Source: Cyprinodon diabolis (Eukaryota; Chordata; Actinopteri; Cyprinodontiformes; Cyprinodontidae). From it: DNA of 64,000 bases. The stretch lies in assembly GCA_030533445.1 (NCBI GenBank), contig JARPUW010000308.1, positions 1-64,000 of the forward strand, written 5' to 3'. A program made the position numbers and the translations under genes. The notes below the pieces were generated by a model. It searched no databases. It saw only the letters and a list, made by a program, of their open reading frames with translations, and was not told the DNA's origin. Below, in pieces: positions 48,364 to 61,104 of the stretch. Numbering within the stretch: the stretch's first letter is position 1; every line of letters starts with the position of its first letter.

Positions 48364-51300
48364 CTGTTTTTTATGCTTTTTTTTTCCTCTCCCCATTCAT
48401 TTCCTATGGGATTTTTTTGCGACGTTTTCGCTAATAATTCGCAAACCTTCGGACTAATGAGAAAGTTTTATACAAGCACACATCACCCCATTGGTCCCGA
48501 CGCGTGTGCCAACTTTGGGCCCGATCCGCCAAACCGTGCGGGACTAGTTACGCGCCGAAGTTTTGGGTATACGGGAGAATTATAATAACTAGAAAATTTC
48601 TAAAGAAATTTTGAGGGGGGCCACCTACTGCCCGTCTGGGGAACCGGGCCAATACGGCCCTGGCAAGTGACGTCGGGGCTCCCCAGACCAACTGCTTACG
48701 CCTTTGAGGGCTGCTGAGGGAAGGAAAGAGGGCAAGTTCATGGGCAAAGAGAGCTGTGTGCCACTTGTGCTGAAATCTGGGAAATAGACGTGCACAGCGT
48801 ATGATGCACAAGGGTAATATGGGTTGTCCATATTGAAACACAGTGGGTAAAGCCCAGTTGGCGGGCTTCGCCCGCCTGCTAGGAGCCATCTCAGTGAAGA
48901 AAAAAATCACCAATGGCGGGCTCTGCCCGCCTTCTAAGAGCCATTGCAGTGATGAAATCACCAATGGCGGGCTCCGCCCGCCTGCTAAGAGCCATTGCAG
49001 TGATGTAATCACCTTTGGCGGGCTCCGCCCGCCTGTTACCATTGGCGGGCTCCGCCCGCCTTCTAAGAGCCATTGCAGTGATGAAATCACCAATGGCAAT
49101 GAGCAATATGCCAGAATGTATGAGTGTGTATAAGGAAGAGGCTTTTATTCTGTAGAGTCCTTGTAGTCTTATTTTGAAAGTCTATCATGAATGTGCATCA
49201 AAAGATGGGTCACGCCCAGCAGTGATATAGAATCCATTTCCAAATGTTAAATCACTGGTTTTCCATGTTATTAGGTGAATAGTTGCTGTATTACAGAGTA
49301 AATGGGAGACTTTTATTGTGAAATTTGCTCTGGGTGTGTTTTGAAAAGGTCACTAGAGTCTAATAAAAACAACCTGGAAGAGTTTGGGTCATAATGTTGA
49401 GCCATTTGCATCAATTAATGCATTAGTATAATCTAGAGGCTTTTATTTTGTAGGGTCCCTGGAGTCTTATTTTGAAAGTCCAACAGAGTTGTGTTTATAG
49501 AAAATGTTCAGACCCGTCAATGATAGTTGATTACTTTCCAATCGTTAAATCACTCTTTTTCCATGTTATTAGGGCAGTAGATGAAGCGGAAATGGGAGGC
49601 TTTTATTTTGAAATTTGCTACAGGGTGTGTTTTAAACAGTCTCCTAGAGTCTATTCTCTAAAACGGGGTTGAGTTTGGGTCATAATGTTGAGCCATATAG
49701 GGCAATAAATATATGTAAAAAATATAGAGGCTTTTATTTTGTAGGGTCCCTGGAGTCTTATTTTGAAAGTCTATCAGTGCTGAGTGGCAAGGGAAGTGTC
49801 ATGGACAGCAGTCATATAGTATCCATTTCCCAATGTTAAATCAGTCCTTTCACCCTCCATTAGATTAATATGTGCTGTTTAAAACAGCAGAGGTAAAATC
49901 TGTTTGAAGCTTGGTAACCTTGACAACGCTTAACGAGCCTCTCACTGACACAGACAACAGCTGCACTCACTATTGGTTTCTTCTTCCCAGGCTTTTTTGT
50001 ATGGGAAGAACGGCACCGAACAAACGACTACTGATCAAAAACCGTATGAGTTATTCAAAAAACATTTTCACCATGAGCATCAGCAATCCTTCAACTCCAA
50101 CTATACCAACTTTGGTGTATGTGTGTCATTCAGAAAAATATTTATGACGAGTTGAAAACACATAGTCTGATTCGTTTCTCTCCCATCTTCAGCTCAAAAA
50201 GAATAGAGAAAGGCTGAAACTCTCATCGACTTTAGGTTGGTCTGGACGGTTTTTAAGGAAAAGTATTAATCCTACCGTAATTCCGAAGACATTGTGTGAG
50301 TCCAGAGGTTTCAGTCTACAAACTGACCAAAAATGGTGACTGTAGCTCCAAATATGTGGCCGTGAGGGCGAGAATAAGATGTTTGATCTTAAAAGAATGG
50401 CCGCCTCACACTAAGATTTCAGCAGCTGCACTCTAGCAGGCTGCTGCAGAAGCTAACTGTCAGCTAGCTTCCAGGTGCTTACCCTCCGAACAAACGACTG
50501 CTGAGCAAAAACCGTAAAAGATATCTGAAAAATTCTTTCAGTGAAAGCAACATCTATCCTTTGTCTCAGACTGGGGTAACCTTCATGTCTGTAGGTCTTT
50601 CACAACCCAAAACGAAGCACAAACAAAATGGTTGGCCCACCTGCTCCTCCCTTTGTTTGAACTGCAGGACCTCACTCTCACTCACCTTTTAGCTGCTAAA
50701 GCACCCCTCCGAACAAACGACTGCTGAGTAAAAACCGTAAAAGGTATCTGAAAAATTATTTTTATCTAAGCGACAGCTATATCTTGTCTTCAATTGGAGT
50801 AACTTTCATGGCTGTAGGTCATCTACAACCTGAATGGGAAGAGAAAGAAAAAGAAAAAACGTTTTGTCACACCTGATCTTCTAATTGAGCTAGCTGCAGC
50901 AGGACACTCTCCCCCAGCTTTCAGCTGCTTAAAATGTCCTCCGAACAAACGACTGCTGAGCAAAAACCGTATGAGTTATTCAAAATATTTTTTCACCGTG
51001 AGCGTCAGCCATCCTTCGACTCCAACTATGCCAACTTTGGTGTATGTGTGTCATTCAGAAAAATATTTATGACGAGTTTAAAACACATAGTCTGATTCGT
51101 TTTTCTCCCCTCTTCTGCTCCAAAACCAATGAAAAACGGCTCTGATTTTCATCGACTTTAGGTCAGTCTGGAGGGTTTTTAAGGAAAAGTATTAATCCTA
51201 CCGTAATTCCGAAGATATTGTGTGGGTCCAGAGATTTCAGTCTACAAACTGACCAAAAATGGTGACTCTAGCTATAAATATGTGGCCGTGAGGGCGAGTT

Positions 51301-51531
51301 TAAAATGTTTTTTTGTGTTTAAAAAACGCCTGCCTCACACTCTAGCTTTTCAGTTGCTCCACTCTAGCAGGCTGGATTTTGCTAAAACTTTGTGGCGCTT
51401 GAGGTCTGATTATACAAAAACCGTAGCAGTTATCAACATACCGTCTTCAGTTTTAAATAGACGAAGGATTTATCTACAAACTGAGCTTCAAACTGTTTTT
51501 CTAGGTGAATGTATGCCGACACAGTGAAGTG
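48364..51531 (+). repeat. Unit 16, class H (3168 bp)
   Basis: Shares with unit 17 TGCTACAGGGTG, GTCTGGACGG near 50242, CTTAAAAGAATGG near 50388, AAAATTATTTTTATC near 50752 and a divergent block at 50861-50930 (GTTTTGTCACACCTGATC and GGACACTCTCCCCCAGC). It has no 66-bp element. Private CCTTCAACTCC near 50089 is a CpG to CpA change. Confidence 0.95.
48860..49097 (+). repeat. 51-bp minisatellite, unit 16
   Basis: Five cores with loops TTC, TCT, TCC, TCC, TCC and the 27-bp short spacing, as in unit 1. Confidence 0.95.
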
Positions 51532-51766
51532 CTGTTTTTTATGCTTTTTTTTTCCTCTCCCCATTCATTTCCTATGGGATTTTTTTGCGACGTTTTCGCT
51601 AATAATTCGCAAACCTTCGGACTAATGAGAAAGTTTTATACAAGCACACATCACCCCATTGGTCCCGACGCGTGTGCCAACTTTGGGCCCGATCCGCCAA
51701 ACCGTGCGGGACTAGTTACGTGCCGAAGTTTTGGGTATACGGGAGAATTATAATAATAATAATAAT

Positions 51767-51826
51767 ACGCGGAATAAATATGTGCAATAGTAGTAGGTGG
51801 GCCATGCCTTCGGCATGTGGCCCCCC
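51767..51826 (+). repeat. 66-bp hairpin element, 1 copy, unit 17
   Basis: Single copy; absent in its close relative unit 16. Confidence 0.9.
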
Positions 51827-52099
51827 AACTAGAAAATTTCTAAAGAAATTTTGAGGGGGGCCACCTACTGCCCGTCTGGGGAACCGGGCCAATACGGCCC
51901 TGGCAAGTGACGTCGGGGCTCCCCAGACCAACTGCTTACGCCTTTGAGGGCTGCTGAGGGAAGGAAAGAGGGCAAGTTCATGGGCAAAGAGAGCTGTGTG
52001 CCACTTGTGCTGAAATCTGGGAAATAGACGTGCACAGCGTATGATGCACAAGGGTAATATGGGTTGTCCATATTGAAACACAGTGGGTAAAGCCCAGTT

Positions 52100-52259
52100 G
52101 GCGGGCTTCGCCCGCCTGCTAGGAGCCATCTCAGTGAAGAAAAAAATCACCAATGGCGGGCTCTGCCCGCCTTCTAAGAGCCATTGCAGTGATGAAATCA
52201 CCAATGGCGGGCTCCGCCCGCCTGCTAAGAGCCATTGCAGTGATGAAATCACCAATGGC
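52100..52259 (+). repeat. 51-bp minisatellite, unit 17
   Basis: Three cores with loops TTC, TCT, TCC. The last hairpin has loop GAA, unlike the GTA of units 10 and 13, so this contraction had a different breakpoint. Confidence 0.95.
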
Positions 52260-54928
52260 AATGAGCAATATGCCAGAATGTATGAGTGTGTATAAGGAAG
52301 AGGCTTTTATTCTGTAGAGTCCTTGTAGTCTTATTTTGAAAGTCTATCATGAATGTGCATCAAAAGATGGGTCACGCCCAGCAGTGATATAGAATCCATT
52401 TCCAAATGTTAAATCACTGGTTTTCCATGTTATTAGGTGAATAGTTGCTGTATTACAGAGTAAATGGGAGACTTTTATTGTGAAATTTGCTCTGGGTGTG
52501 TTTTGAAAAGGTCACTAGAGTCTAATAAAAACAACCTGGAAGAGTTTGGGTCATAATGTTGAGCCATTTGCATCAATTAATGCATTAGTATAATCTAGAG
52601 GCTTTTATTTTGTAGGGTCCCTGGAGTCTTATTTTGAAAGTCCAACAGAGTTGTGTTTATAGAAAATGTTCAGACCCGTCAATGATAGTTGATTACTTTC
52701 CAATCGTTAAATCACTCTTTTTCCATGTTATTAGGGCAGTAGATGAAGCGGAAATGGGAGGCTTTTATTTTGAAATTTGCTACAGGGTGTGTTTTAAACA
52801 GTCTCCTAGAGTCTATTCTCTAAAACGGGGTTGAGTTTGGGTCATAATGTTGAGCCATATAGGGCAATAAATATATGTAAAAAATATAGAGGCTTTTATT
52901 TTGTAGGGTCCCTGGAGTCTTATTTTGAAAGTCTATCAGTGCTGAGTGGCAAGGGAAGTGTCATGGACAGCAGTCATATAGTATCCATTTCCCAATGTTA
53001 AATCAGTCCTTTCACCCTCCATTAGATTAATATGTGCTGTTTAAAACAGCAGAGGTAAAATCTGTTTGAAGCTTGGTAACCTTGACAACGCTTAACGAGC
53101 CTCTCACTGACACAGACAACAGCTGCACTCACTATTGGTTTCTTCTTCCCAGGCTTTTTTGTATGGGAAGAACGGCACCGAACAAACGACTACTGATCAA
53201 AAACCGTATGAGTTATTCAAAAAACATTTTCACCATGAGCATCAGCAATCCTTCGACTCCAACTATACCAACTTTGGTGTATGTGTGTCATTCAGAAAAA
53301 TATTTATGACGAGTTGAAAACACATAGTCTGATTCGTTTCTCTCCCATCTTCAGCTCAAAAAGAATAGAGAAAGGCTGAAACTCTCATCGACTTTAGGTT
53401 GGTCTGGACGGTTTTTAAGGAAAAGTATTAATCCTACCGTAATTCCGAAGACATTGTGTGAGTCCAGAGGTTTCAGTCTACAAACTGACCAAAAATGGTG
53501 ACTGTAGCTCCAAATATGTGGCCGTGAGGGCGAGAATAAGATGTTTGATCTTAAAAGAATGGCCGCCTCACACTAAGATTTCAGCAGCTGCACTCTAGCA
53601 GGCTGCTGCAGAAGCTAACTGTCAGCTAGCTTCCAGGTGCTTACCCTCCGAACAAACGACTGCTGAGCAAAAACCGTAAAAGGTATCTGAAAAATTCTTT
53701 CAGTGAAAGCAACATCTATCCTTTGTCTCAGACTGGGGTAACCTTCATGTCTGTAGGTCTTTCACAACCCAAAACGAAGCACAAACAAAATGGTTGGCCC
53801 ACCTGCTCCTCCCTTTGTTTGAACTGCAGGACCTCACTCTCACTCACCTTTTAGCTGCTAAAGCACCCCTCCGAACAAACGACTGCTGAGTAAAAACCGT
53901 AAAAGGTATCTGAAAAATTATTTTTATCTAAGCGACAGCTATATCTTGTCTTCAATTGGAGTAACTTTCATGGCTGTAGGTCATCTACAACCTGAATGGG
54001 AAGAGAAAGAAAAAGAAAAAACGTTTTGTCACACCTGATCTTCTAATTGAGCTAGCTGCAGCAGGACACTCTCCCCCAGCTTTCAGCTGCTTAAAATGTC
54101 CTCCGAACAAACGACTGCTGAGCAAAAACCGTATGAGTTATTCAAAATATTTTTTCACCGTGAGCGTCAGCCATCCTTCGACTCCAACTATGCCAACTTT
54201 GGTGTATGTGTGTCATTCAGAAAAATATTTATGACGAGTTTAAAACACATAGTCTGATTCGTTTTTCTCCCCTCTTCTGCTCCAAAACCAATGAAAAACG
54301 GCTCTGATTTTCATCGACTTTAGGTCGGTCTGGAGGGTTTTTAAGGAAAAGTATTAATCCTACCGTAATTCCGAAGATATTGTGTGGGTCCAGAGATTTC
54401 AGTCTACAAACTGACCAAAAATGGTGACTCTAGCTATAAATATGTGGCCGTGAGGGCGAGTTTAAAATGTTTTTTTGTGTTTAAAAAACGCCTGCCTCAC
54501 ACTCTAGCTTTTCAGTTGCTCCACTCTAGCAGGCTGGATTTTGCTAAAACTTTGTGGCGCTTGAGGTCTGATTATACAAAAACCGTAGCAGTTATCAACA
54601 TACCGTCTTCAGTTTTAAATAGACGAAGGATTTATCTACAAACTGAGCTTCAAACTGTTTTTCTAGGTGAATGTATGCCGACACAGTGAAGTGCTGTTTT
54701 TTATGCTTTTTTTTTCCTCTCCCCATTCATTTCCTATGGGATTTTTTTGCGACGTTTTCGCTAATAATTCGCAAACCTTCGGACTAATGAGAAAGTTTTA
54801 TACAAGCACACATCACCCCATTGGTCCCGACGCGTGTGCCAACTTTGGGCCCGATCCGCCAAACCGTGCGGGACTAGTTACGTGCCGAAGTTTTGGGTAT
54901 ACGGGAGAATTATAATAATAATAATAAT

Positions 54929-54988
54929 ACGCGGAATAAATATGTGCAATAGTAGTAGGTGGGCCATGCCTTCGGCATGTGGCCCCCC
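54929..54988 (+). repeat. 66-bp hairpin element, 1 copy, unit 18
   Basis: Single copy after (TAA)5, preceded by the TTACGTGCCG lead form shared with units 11, 14 and 17. Confidence 0.9.
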
Positions 54989-55261
54989 AACTAGAAAATT
55001 TCTAAAGAAATTTTGAGGGGGGCCACCTACTGCCCGTCTGGGGAACCGGGCCAATACGGCCCTGGCAAGTGACTTCGGGGCTCCCCAGACCAACTGCTTA
55101 CGCCTTTGAGGGCTGCTGAGGGAAGGAAAGAGGGCAAGTTTATGGGCAAAGAGAGCTGTGTGCCACTTGTGCTGAAATCTGGGAAATAGACGTGCACAGC
55201 GTATGATGCACAAGGGTAATATGGGTTGTCCATATTGAAACACAGTGGGTAAAGCCCAGTT

Positions 55262-55499
55262 TGCGGGCTTCGCCCGCCTTCTGGGATCCATCTCAGTGAA
55301 GAAAAAAATCACCAATGGCGGGCTCTGCCCGCCTTCTAAGAGCCATTGCAGTGATGAAATCACCAATGGCGGGCTCCGCCCGCCTGCTAAGAGCCATTGC
55401 AGTGATGTAATCACCTTTGGCGGGCTCCGCCCGCCTGTTACCATTGGCGGGCTCCGCCCGCCTTCTAAGAGCCATTGCAGTGATGAAATCACCAATGGC
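55262..55499 (+). repeat. 51-bp minisatellite, unit 18
   Basis: Five cores. The first is the only core in the window with a clearly broken stem (TGCGGGC, outer pair lost); the other four are intact with loops TCT, TCC, TCC, TCC. Confidence 0.95.
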
Positions 55500-57933
55500 A
55501 ATGAGCAATATGCCAGAATGTATAAGTGTGTATAAGGAAGAGGCTTTTATTCTGTAGAGTCCTTGTAGTCTTATTTTGAAAGTCTATCATGAATGTGCAT
55601 CAAAAGATGGGTCACGCCCAGCAGTGATATAGAATCCATTTCCAAATGTGAAATCACTGGTTTTCCATGTTATTAGGTGAATAGTTGCTGTATTACAGAG
55701 TAAATGGGAGACTTTTATTGTGAAATTTGCTCTGGGTGTGTTTTGAAAAGGTCACTAGAGTCTAATAAAAACAACCTGGAAGAGTTTGGGTCATAATGTT
55801 GAGCCATTTGCATCAATTAATGCATTAGTATAATCTAGAGGCTTTTATTTTGTAGGGTCCCTGGAGTCTTATTTTGAAAGTCCAACAGAGTTGTGTTTAT
55901 AGAAAATGTTCAGACCCGTCAATGATAGTTGATTACTTTCCAATCGTTAAATCACTCTTTTTCCATGTTATTAGGGCAGTAGATGAAGCGGAAATGGGAG
56001 GCTTTTATTTTGAAATTTGCTATAGGGTGTGTTTTAAACAGTCTCCTAGAGTCTATTCTCTAAAACGGGGTTGAGTTTGGGTCATAATGTTGAGCCATAT
56101 AGGGCAATAAATATATGTAAAAAATATAGAGGCTTTTATTTTGTAGGGTCCCTGGAGTCTTATTTTGAAAGTCTATCAGTGCTGAGTGGCAAGGGAAGTG
56201 TCATGGACAGCAGTCATATAGTATCCATTTCCCAATGTTAAATCAGTCCTTTCACCCTCCATTAGATTAATATGTGCTGTTTAAAACAGCAGAGGTAAAA
56301 TCTGTTTGAAGCTTGGTAACCTTGACAACGCTTAACGAGCCTCTCACTGACACAGACAACAGCTGCACTCACTATTGGTTTCTTCTTCCCAGGCTTTTTT
56401 GTATGGGAAGAACGGCACCGAACAAACGACTACTGATCAAAAACCGTATGAGTTATTCAAAAAACATTTTCACCATGAGCATCAGCAATCCTTCGACTCC
56501 AACTATACCAACTTTGGTGTATGTATGTCATTCAGAAAAATATTTATGACGAGTTGAAAACACATAGTCTGATTCGTTTCTCTCCCATCTTCAGCTCAAA
56601 AAGAATAGAGAAAGGCTGAAACTCTCATCGACTTTAGGTTGGTCTGGAGGGTTTTTAAGGAAAAGTATTAATCCTACCGTAATTCCGAAGACATTGTGTG
56701 AGTCCAGAGGTTTCAGTCTACAAACTGACCAAAAATGGTGACTGTAGCTCCAAATATGTGGCCGTGAGGGCGAGAATAAGATGTTTGATCTGAAAAAAAT
56801 GGCCGCCTCACACTAAGATTTCAGCAGCTGCACTCTAGCAGGCTGCTGCAGAAGCTAACTGTCAGCTAGCTTCCAGGTGCTTACCCTCCGAACAAACGAC
56901 TGCTGAGCAAAAACCGTAAAAGATATCTGAAAAATTCTTTCAGTGAAAGCAACATCTATCCTTTGTCTCAGACTGGGGTAACCTTCATGTCTGTAGGTCT
57001 TTCACAACCCAAAACGAAGCACAAACAAAATGGTTGGCCCACCTGCTCCTCCCTTTCTTTTAACTGCAGGACCTCACTCTCACTCACCTTTTAGCTGCTA
57101 AAGCACCCCTCCGAACAAACGACTGCTGAGTAAAAACCGTAAAAGGTATCTGAAAAATTCTTTTTATCTAAGCGACAGCTATATCTTGTCTTCGATTGGA
57201 GTAACTTTCATGGCTGTAGGTCATCTACAACCTGAATGGGAAGAGAAAGAAAAAGAAAAAACGTTTCATCACACCTAAGCTTCTAATTGAGCTAGCTGCA
57301 GCAGGTCACTGTCACTCAGCTTTCAGGTGCTTAAAATGTCCTCCGAACAAACGACTGCTGAGCAAAAACCGTATGAGTTATTCAAAAAATTTTTTCACCG
57401 TGAGCGTCAGTCATCCTTCGACTCCAACTATGCCAACTTTGGTGTATGTGTGTCATTCAGAAAAATATTTATGACGAGTTTAAAACACATAGTCTGATTC
57501 GTTTTTCTCCCCTCTTCTGCTCCAAAACCAATGAAAAACAGCTCTGATTTTCATCGACTTTAGGTCGGTCTGGAGGGTTTTTAAGGAAAAGTATTAATCC
57601 TACCGTAATTCCGAAGATATTGTGTGGGTCCAGAGATTTCAGTCTACAAACTGACCAAAAATGGTGACTCTAGCTATAAATATGTGGCCGTGAGGGCGAG
57701 TTTAAAATGTTTTTTTGTGTTTAAAAAACGCCTGCCTCACACTCTAGCTTTTCAGTTGCTCCACTCTAGCAGGCTGGATTTTGCTAAAACTTTGTGGCGC
57801 TTGAGGTCTGATTATACAAAAACCGTAGCAGTTATCAACATACCGTCTTCAGTTTTAAATAGACGAAGGATTTATCTACAAACTGAGCTTCAAACTGTTT
57901 TTCTAGGTGAATGTATGGCGACACAGTGAAGTG

Positions 57934-60900
57934 CTGTTTTTTATGCTTTTTTTTTCCTCTCCCCATTCATTTCCTATGGGATTTTTTTGCGACGTTTTCG
58001 CTAATAATTCGCAAACCTTCGGACTAATGAGAAAGTTTTATACAAGCACACATCACCCCATTGGTCCCGACGCGTGTGCCAACTTTGGGCCCGATCCGCC
58101 AAACCATGCGGGACTAGTTACGCGCCGAAGTTTTGGGTATACGGGAGAATTATAATAATAACTAGAAAATTTCTAAAGAAATTTTGAGGGGGGCCACCTA
58201 CTGCCCGTCTGGGGAACCGGGCCAATACGGCCCTGGCAAGTGACGTCGGGGCTCCCCAGACCAACTGCTTACGCCTTTGAGGGCTGCTGAGGGAAGGAAA
58301 GAGGGCAAGTTCATGGGCAAAGAGAGCTGTGTGCCACTTGTGCTGAAATCTGGGAAATAGACGTGCACAGAGTATGATGCACAAGGGTAATATGGGTTGT
58401 CCATATTGAAACACAGTGGGTAAAGCCCAGTTGGCGGGCTTCGCCCGCCTGCTAGGAGCCATCTCAGTGAAGAAAAAAATCACCAATGGCGGGCTCTGCC
58501 CGCCTTCTAAGAGCCATTGCAGTGATGAAATCACCAATGGCGGGCTCCGCCCGCCTGCTAAGAGCCATTGCAGTGATGTAATCACCTTTGGCGGGCTCCG
58601 CCCGCCTGTTACCATTGGCGGGCTCCGCCCGCCTTCTAAGAGCCATTGCAGTGATGAAATCACCAATGGCAATGAGCAATATGCCAGAATGTATGAGTGT
58701 GTATAAGGAAGAGGCTTTTATTCTGTAGAGTCCTTGTAGTCTTATTTTGAAAGTCTATCATGAATGTGCATCAAAAGATGGGTCACGCCCAGCAGTGATA
58801 TAGAATCCATTTCCAAATGTTAAATCACTGGTTTTCCATGTTATTAGGTGAATAGTTGCTGTATTACAGAGTAAATGGGAGACTTTTATTGTGAAATTTG
58901 CTCTGGGGTGTGTTTTGAAAAGGTCACTAGAGTCTAATAAAAACAACCTGGAAGAGTTTGGGTCATAATGTTGAGCCATTTGCATCAATTAATGCATTAC
59001 TATAATCTAGAGGCTTTTATTTTGTAGGGTCCCTGGAGTCTTATTTTGAAAGTCCAACAGAGTTGTGTTTATAGAAAATGTTCAGACCCGTCAATGATAG
59101 TTGATTACTTTCCAATCGTTAAATCACTCTTTTTCCATGTTATTAGGGCAGTAGATGAAGCGGAAATGGGAGGCTTTTATTTTGAAATTTGCTATAGGGT
59201 GTGTTTTAAACAGTCTCCTAGAGTCTATTCTCTAAAACGGGGTTGAGTTTGGGTCATAATGTTGAGCCATATAGAGCAATAAATATATGTAAAAAATATA
59301 GAGGCTTTTATTTTGTAGGGTCCCTGGAGTCTTATTTTGAAAGTCTATCAGTGCTGAGTGGCAAGGGAAGTGTCATGTACAGCAGTCATATAGTATCCAT
59401 TTCCCAATGTTAAATCAGTCCTTTCACCCTCCATTAGATTAATATGTGCTGTTTAAAACAGCAGAGGTAAAATCTGTTTGAAGCTTGGTAACCTTGACAA
59501 CGCTTAACGAGCCTCTCACTGACACAGACAACAGCTGCACTCACTATTGGTTTCTTCTTCCCAGGCTTTTTTGTATGGGAAGAACGGCACCGAACAAACG
59601 ACTACTGATCAAAAACCGTATGAGTTATTCAAAAAACATTTTCACCATGAGCATCAGCAATCCTTCGACTCCAACTATACCAACTTTGGTGTATGTGTGT
59701 CATTCAGAAAAATATTTATGACGAGTTGAAAACACATAGTCTGATTCGTTTTTCTCCCATCTTCAGCTCAAAAAGAATGGAGAAAGGCTGAAACTCTCAT
59801 CCACTTTAGGTTGGTCTGGAGGGTTTTTAAGGCAAAGTATTAATCCTACCGTAATTCCGAAGACATTGTGTGAGTCCAGAGGTTTCAGTCTACAAACTGA
59901 CCAAAAATGGTGACTGTAGCTCCAAATATGTGGCCGTGAGGGCGAGAATAAGATGTTTGATCTTAAAAAATGGCCGCCTCACACTAAGATTTCAGCAGCT
60001 GCACTCTAGCAGGCTGCTGCAGAAGCTAACTGTCAGCTAGCTTCCAGGTGCTTACCCTCCGAACAAACGACTGCTGAGCAAAAACCGTAAAAGATATCTG
60101 AAAAATTCTTTCAGTGAAAGCAACATCTATCCTTTGTCTCAGACTGGGGTAACCTTCATGTCTGTAGGTCTTTCACAACCCAAAACGAAGCACAAACAAA
60201 ATGGTTGGCCCACCTGCTCCTCCCTTTGTTTGAACTGCAGGACCTCACTCTCACTCACCTTTTAGCTGCTAAAGCACCCCTCCGAACAAACGACTGCTGA
60301 GTAAAAACCGTAAAAGGTATCTGAAAAATTCTTTTTATCTAAGCGACAGCTATATCTTGTCTTCAATTGGAGTAACTTTCATGGCTGTAGGTCATCTACA
60401 AACTGAATGGGAAGAGAAAGAAAAAGAAAAAACGTTTCATCACACCTAAGCTTCTAATTGAGCTAGCTGCAGCAGGTCACTGTCACTCAGCTTTCAGGTG
60501 CTTAAAATGTCCTCCGAACAAACGACTGCTGAGCAAAAACCGTATGAGTTATTCAAAAAATTTTTTCACCGTGAGCGTCAGTCATCCTTCGACTCCAACT
60601 ATGCCAACTTTGGTGTATGTGTGTCATTCAGAAAAATATTTATGACGAGTTTAAAACACATAGTCGGATTCGTTTTTCTCCCCTCTTCTGCTCCAAAACC
60701 AATGAAAAACGGCTCTGATTTTCATCGACTTTAGGTCGGTCTGGAGGGTTTTTAAGGAAAAGTATTAATCCTACCGTAATTCCGAAGATATTGTGTGGGT
60801 CCAGAGATTTCAGTCTACAAACTGACCAAAAATGGTGACTCTAGCTATAAATATGTGGCCGTGAGGGCGAGTTTAAAATGTTTTTTTGTGTTTAAAAAAC

Positions 60901-61104
60901 GCCTGCCTCACACTCTAGCTTTTCAGTTGCTCCACTCTAGCAGGCTGGATTTTGCTAAAACTTTGTGGCGCTTGAGGTCTGATTATACAAAAACCGTAGC
61001 AGTTATCAACATACCGTCTTCAGTTTTAAATAGACGAAGGATTTATCTACAAACTGAGCTTCAAACTGTTTTTCTAGGTGAATGTATGCCGACACAGTGA
61101 AGTG
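57934..61104 (+). repeat. Unit 19, class A (3171 bp)
   Basis: Body is class A, like units 1 and 2 about 55 kb away, including AGAGTATGATG, ATATAGAGCAATAAATA and TCATGTACAG. Its lead segment has the CCAAACCATGCGG form of units 7 and 8. (TAA)3, no 66-bp element. Confidence 0.95.
58433..58670 (+). repeat. 51-bp minisatellite, unit 19
   Basis: Five cores with loops TTC, TCT, TCC, TCC, TCC. Confidence 0.95.

Larger units (their letters stand above)
51532..54693 (+). repeat. Unit 17, class H (3162 bp)
   Basis: Body matches unit 16 including the divergent block (54023-54092), but the front has TTACGTGCCG, (TAA)5, one 66-bp element and only three hairpin cores. AAAAGGTATCTG near 53688 in the second module is shared with unit 9. 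Confidence 0.95.
54694..57933 (+). repeat. Unit 18, singleton (3240 bp)
   Basis: Carries many private changes: GTGACTTCGGGG, AGTTTATGGGC, CAGTTTGCGGGC, CTTCTGGGATCC, TATAAGTGTG, AAATGTGAAATC, GATCTGAAAAAAATGG, CTTTCTTTTAACTGC and AAAAACAGCTCTG near 57534. It shares CTACAACCTGAATGG near 57226 with class H but lacks the class H divergent block that follows. It ends with GTATGGCGACACAG. Confidence 0.95.
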
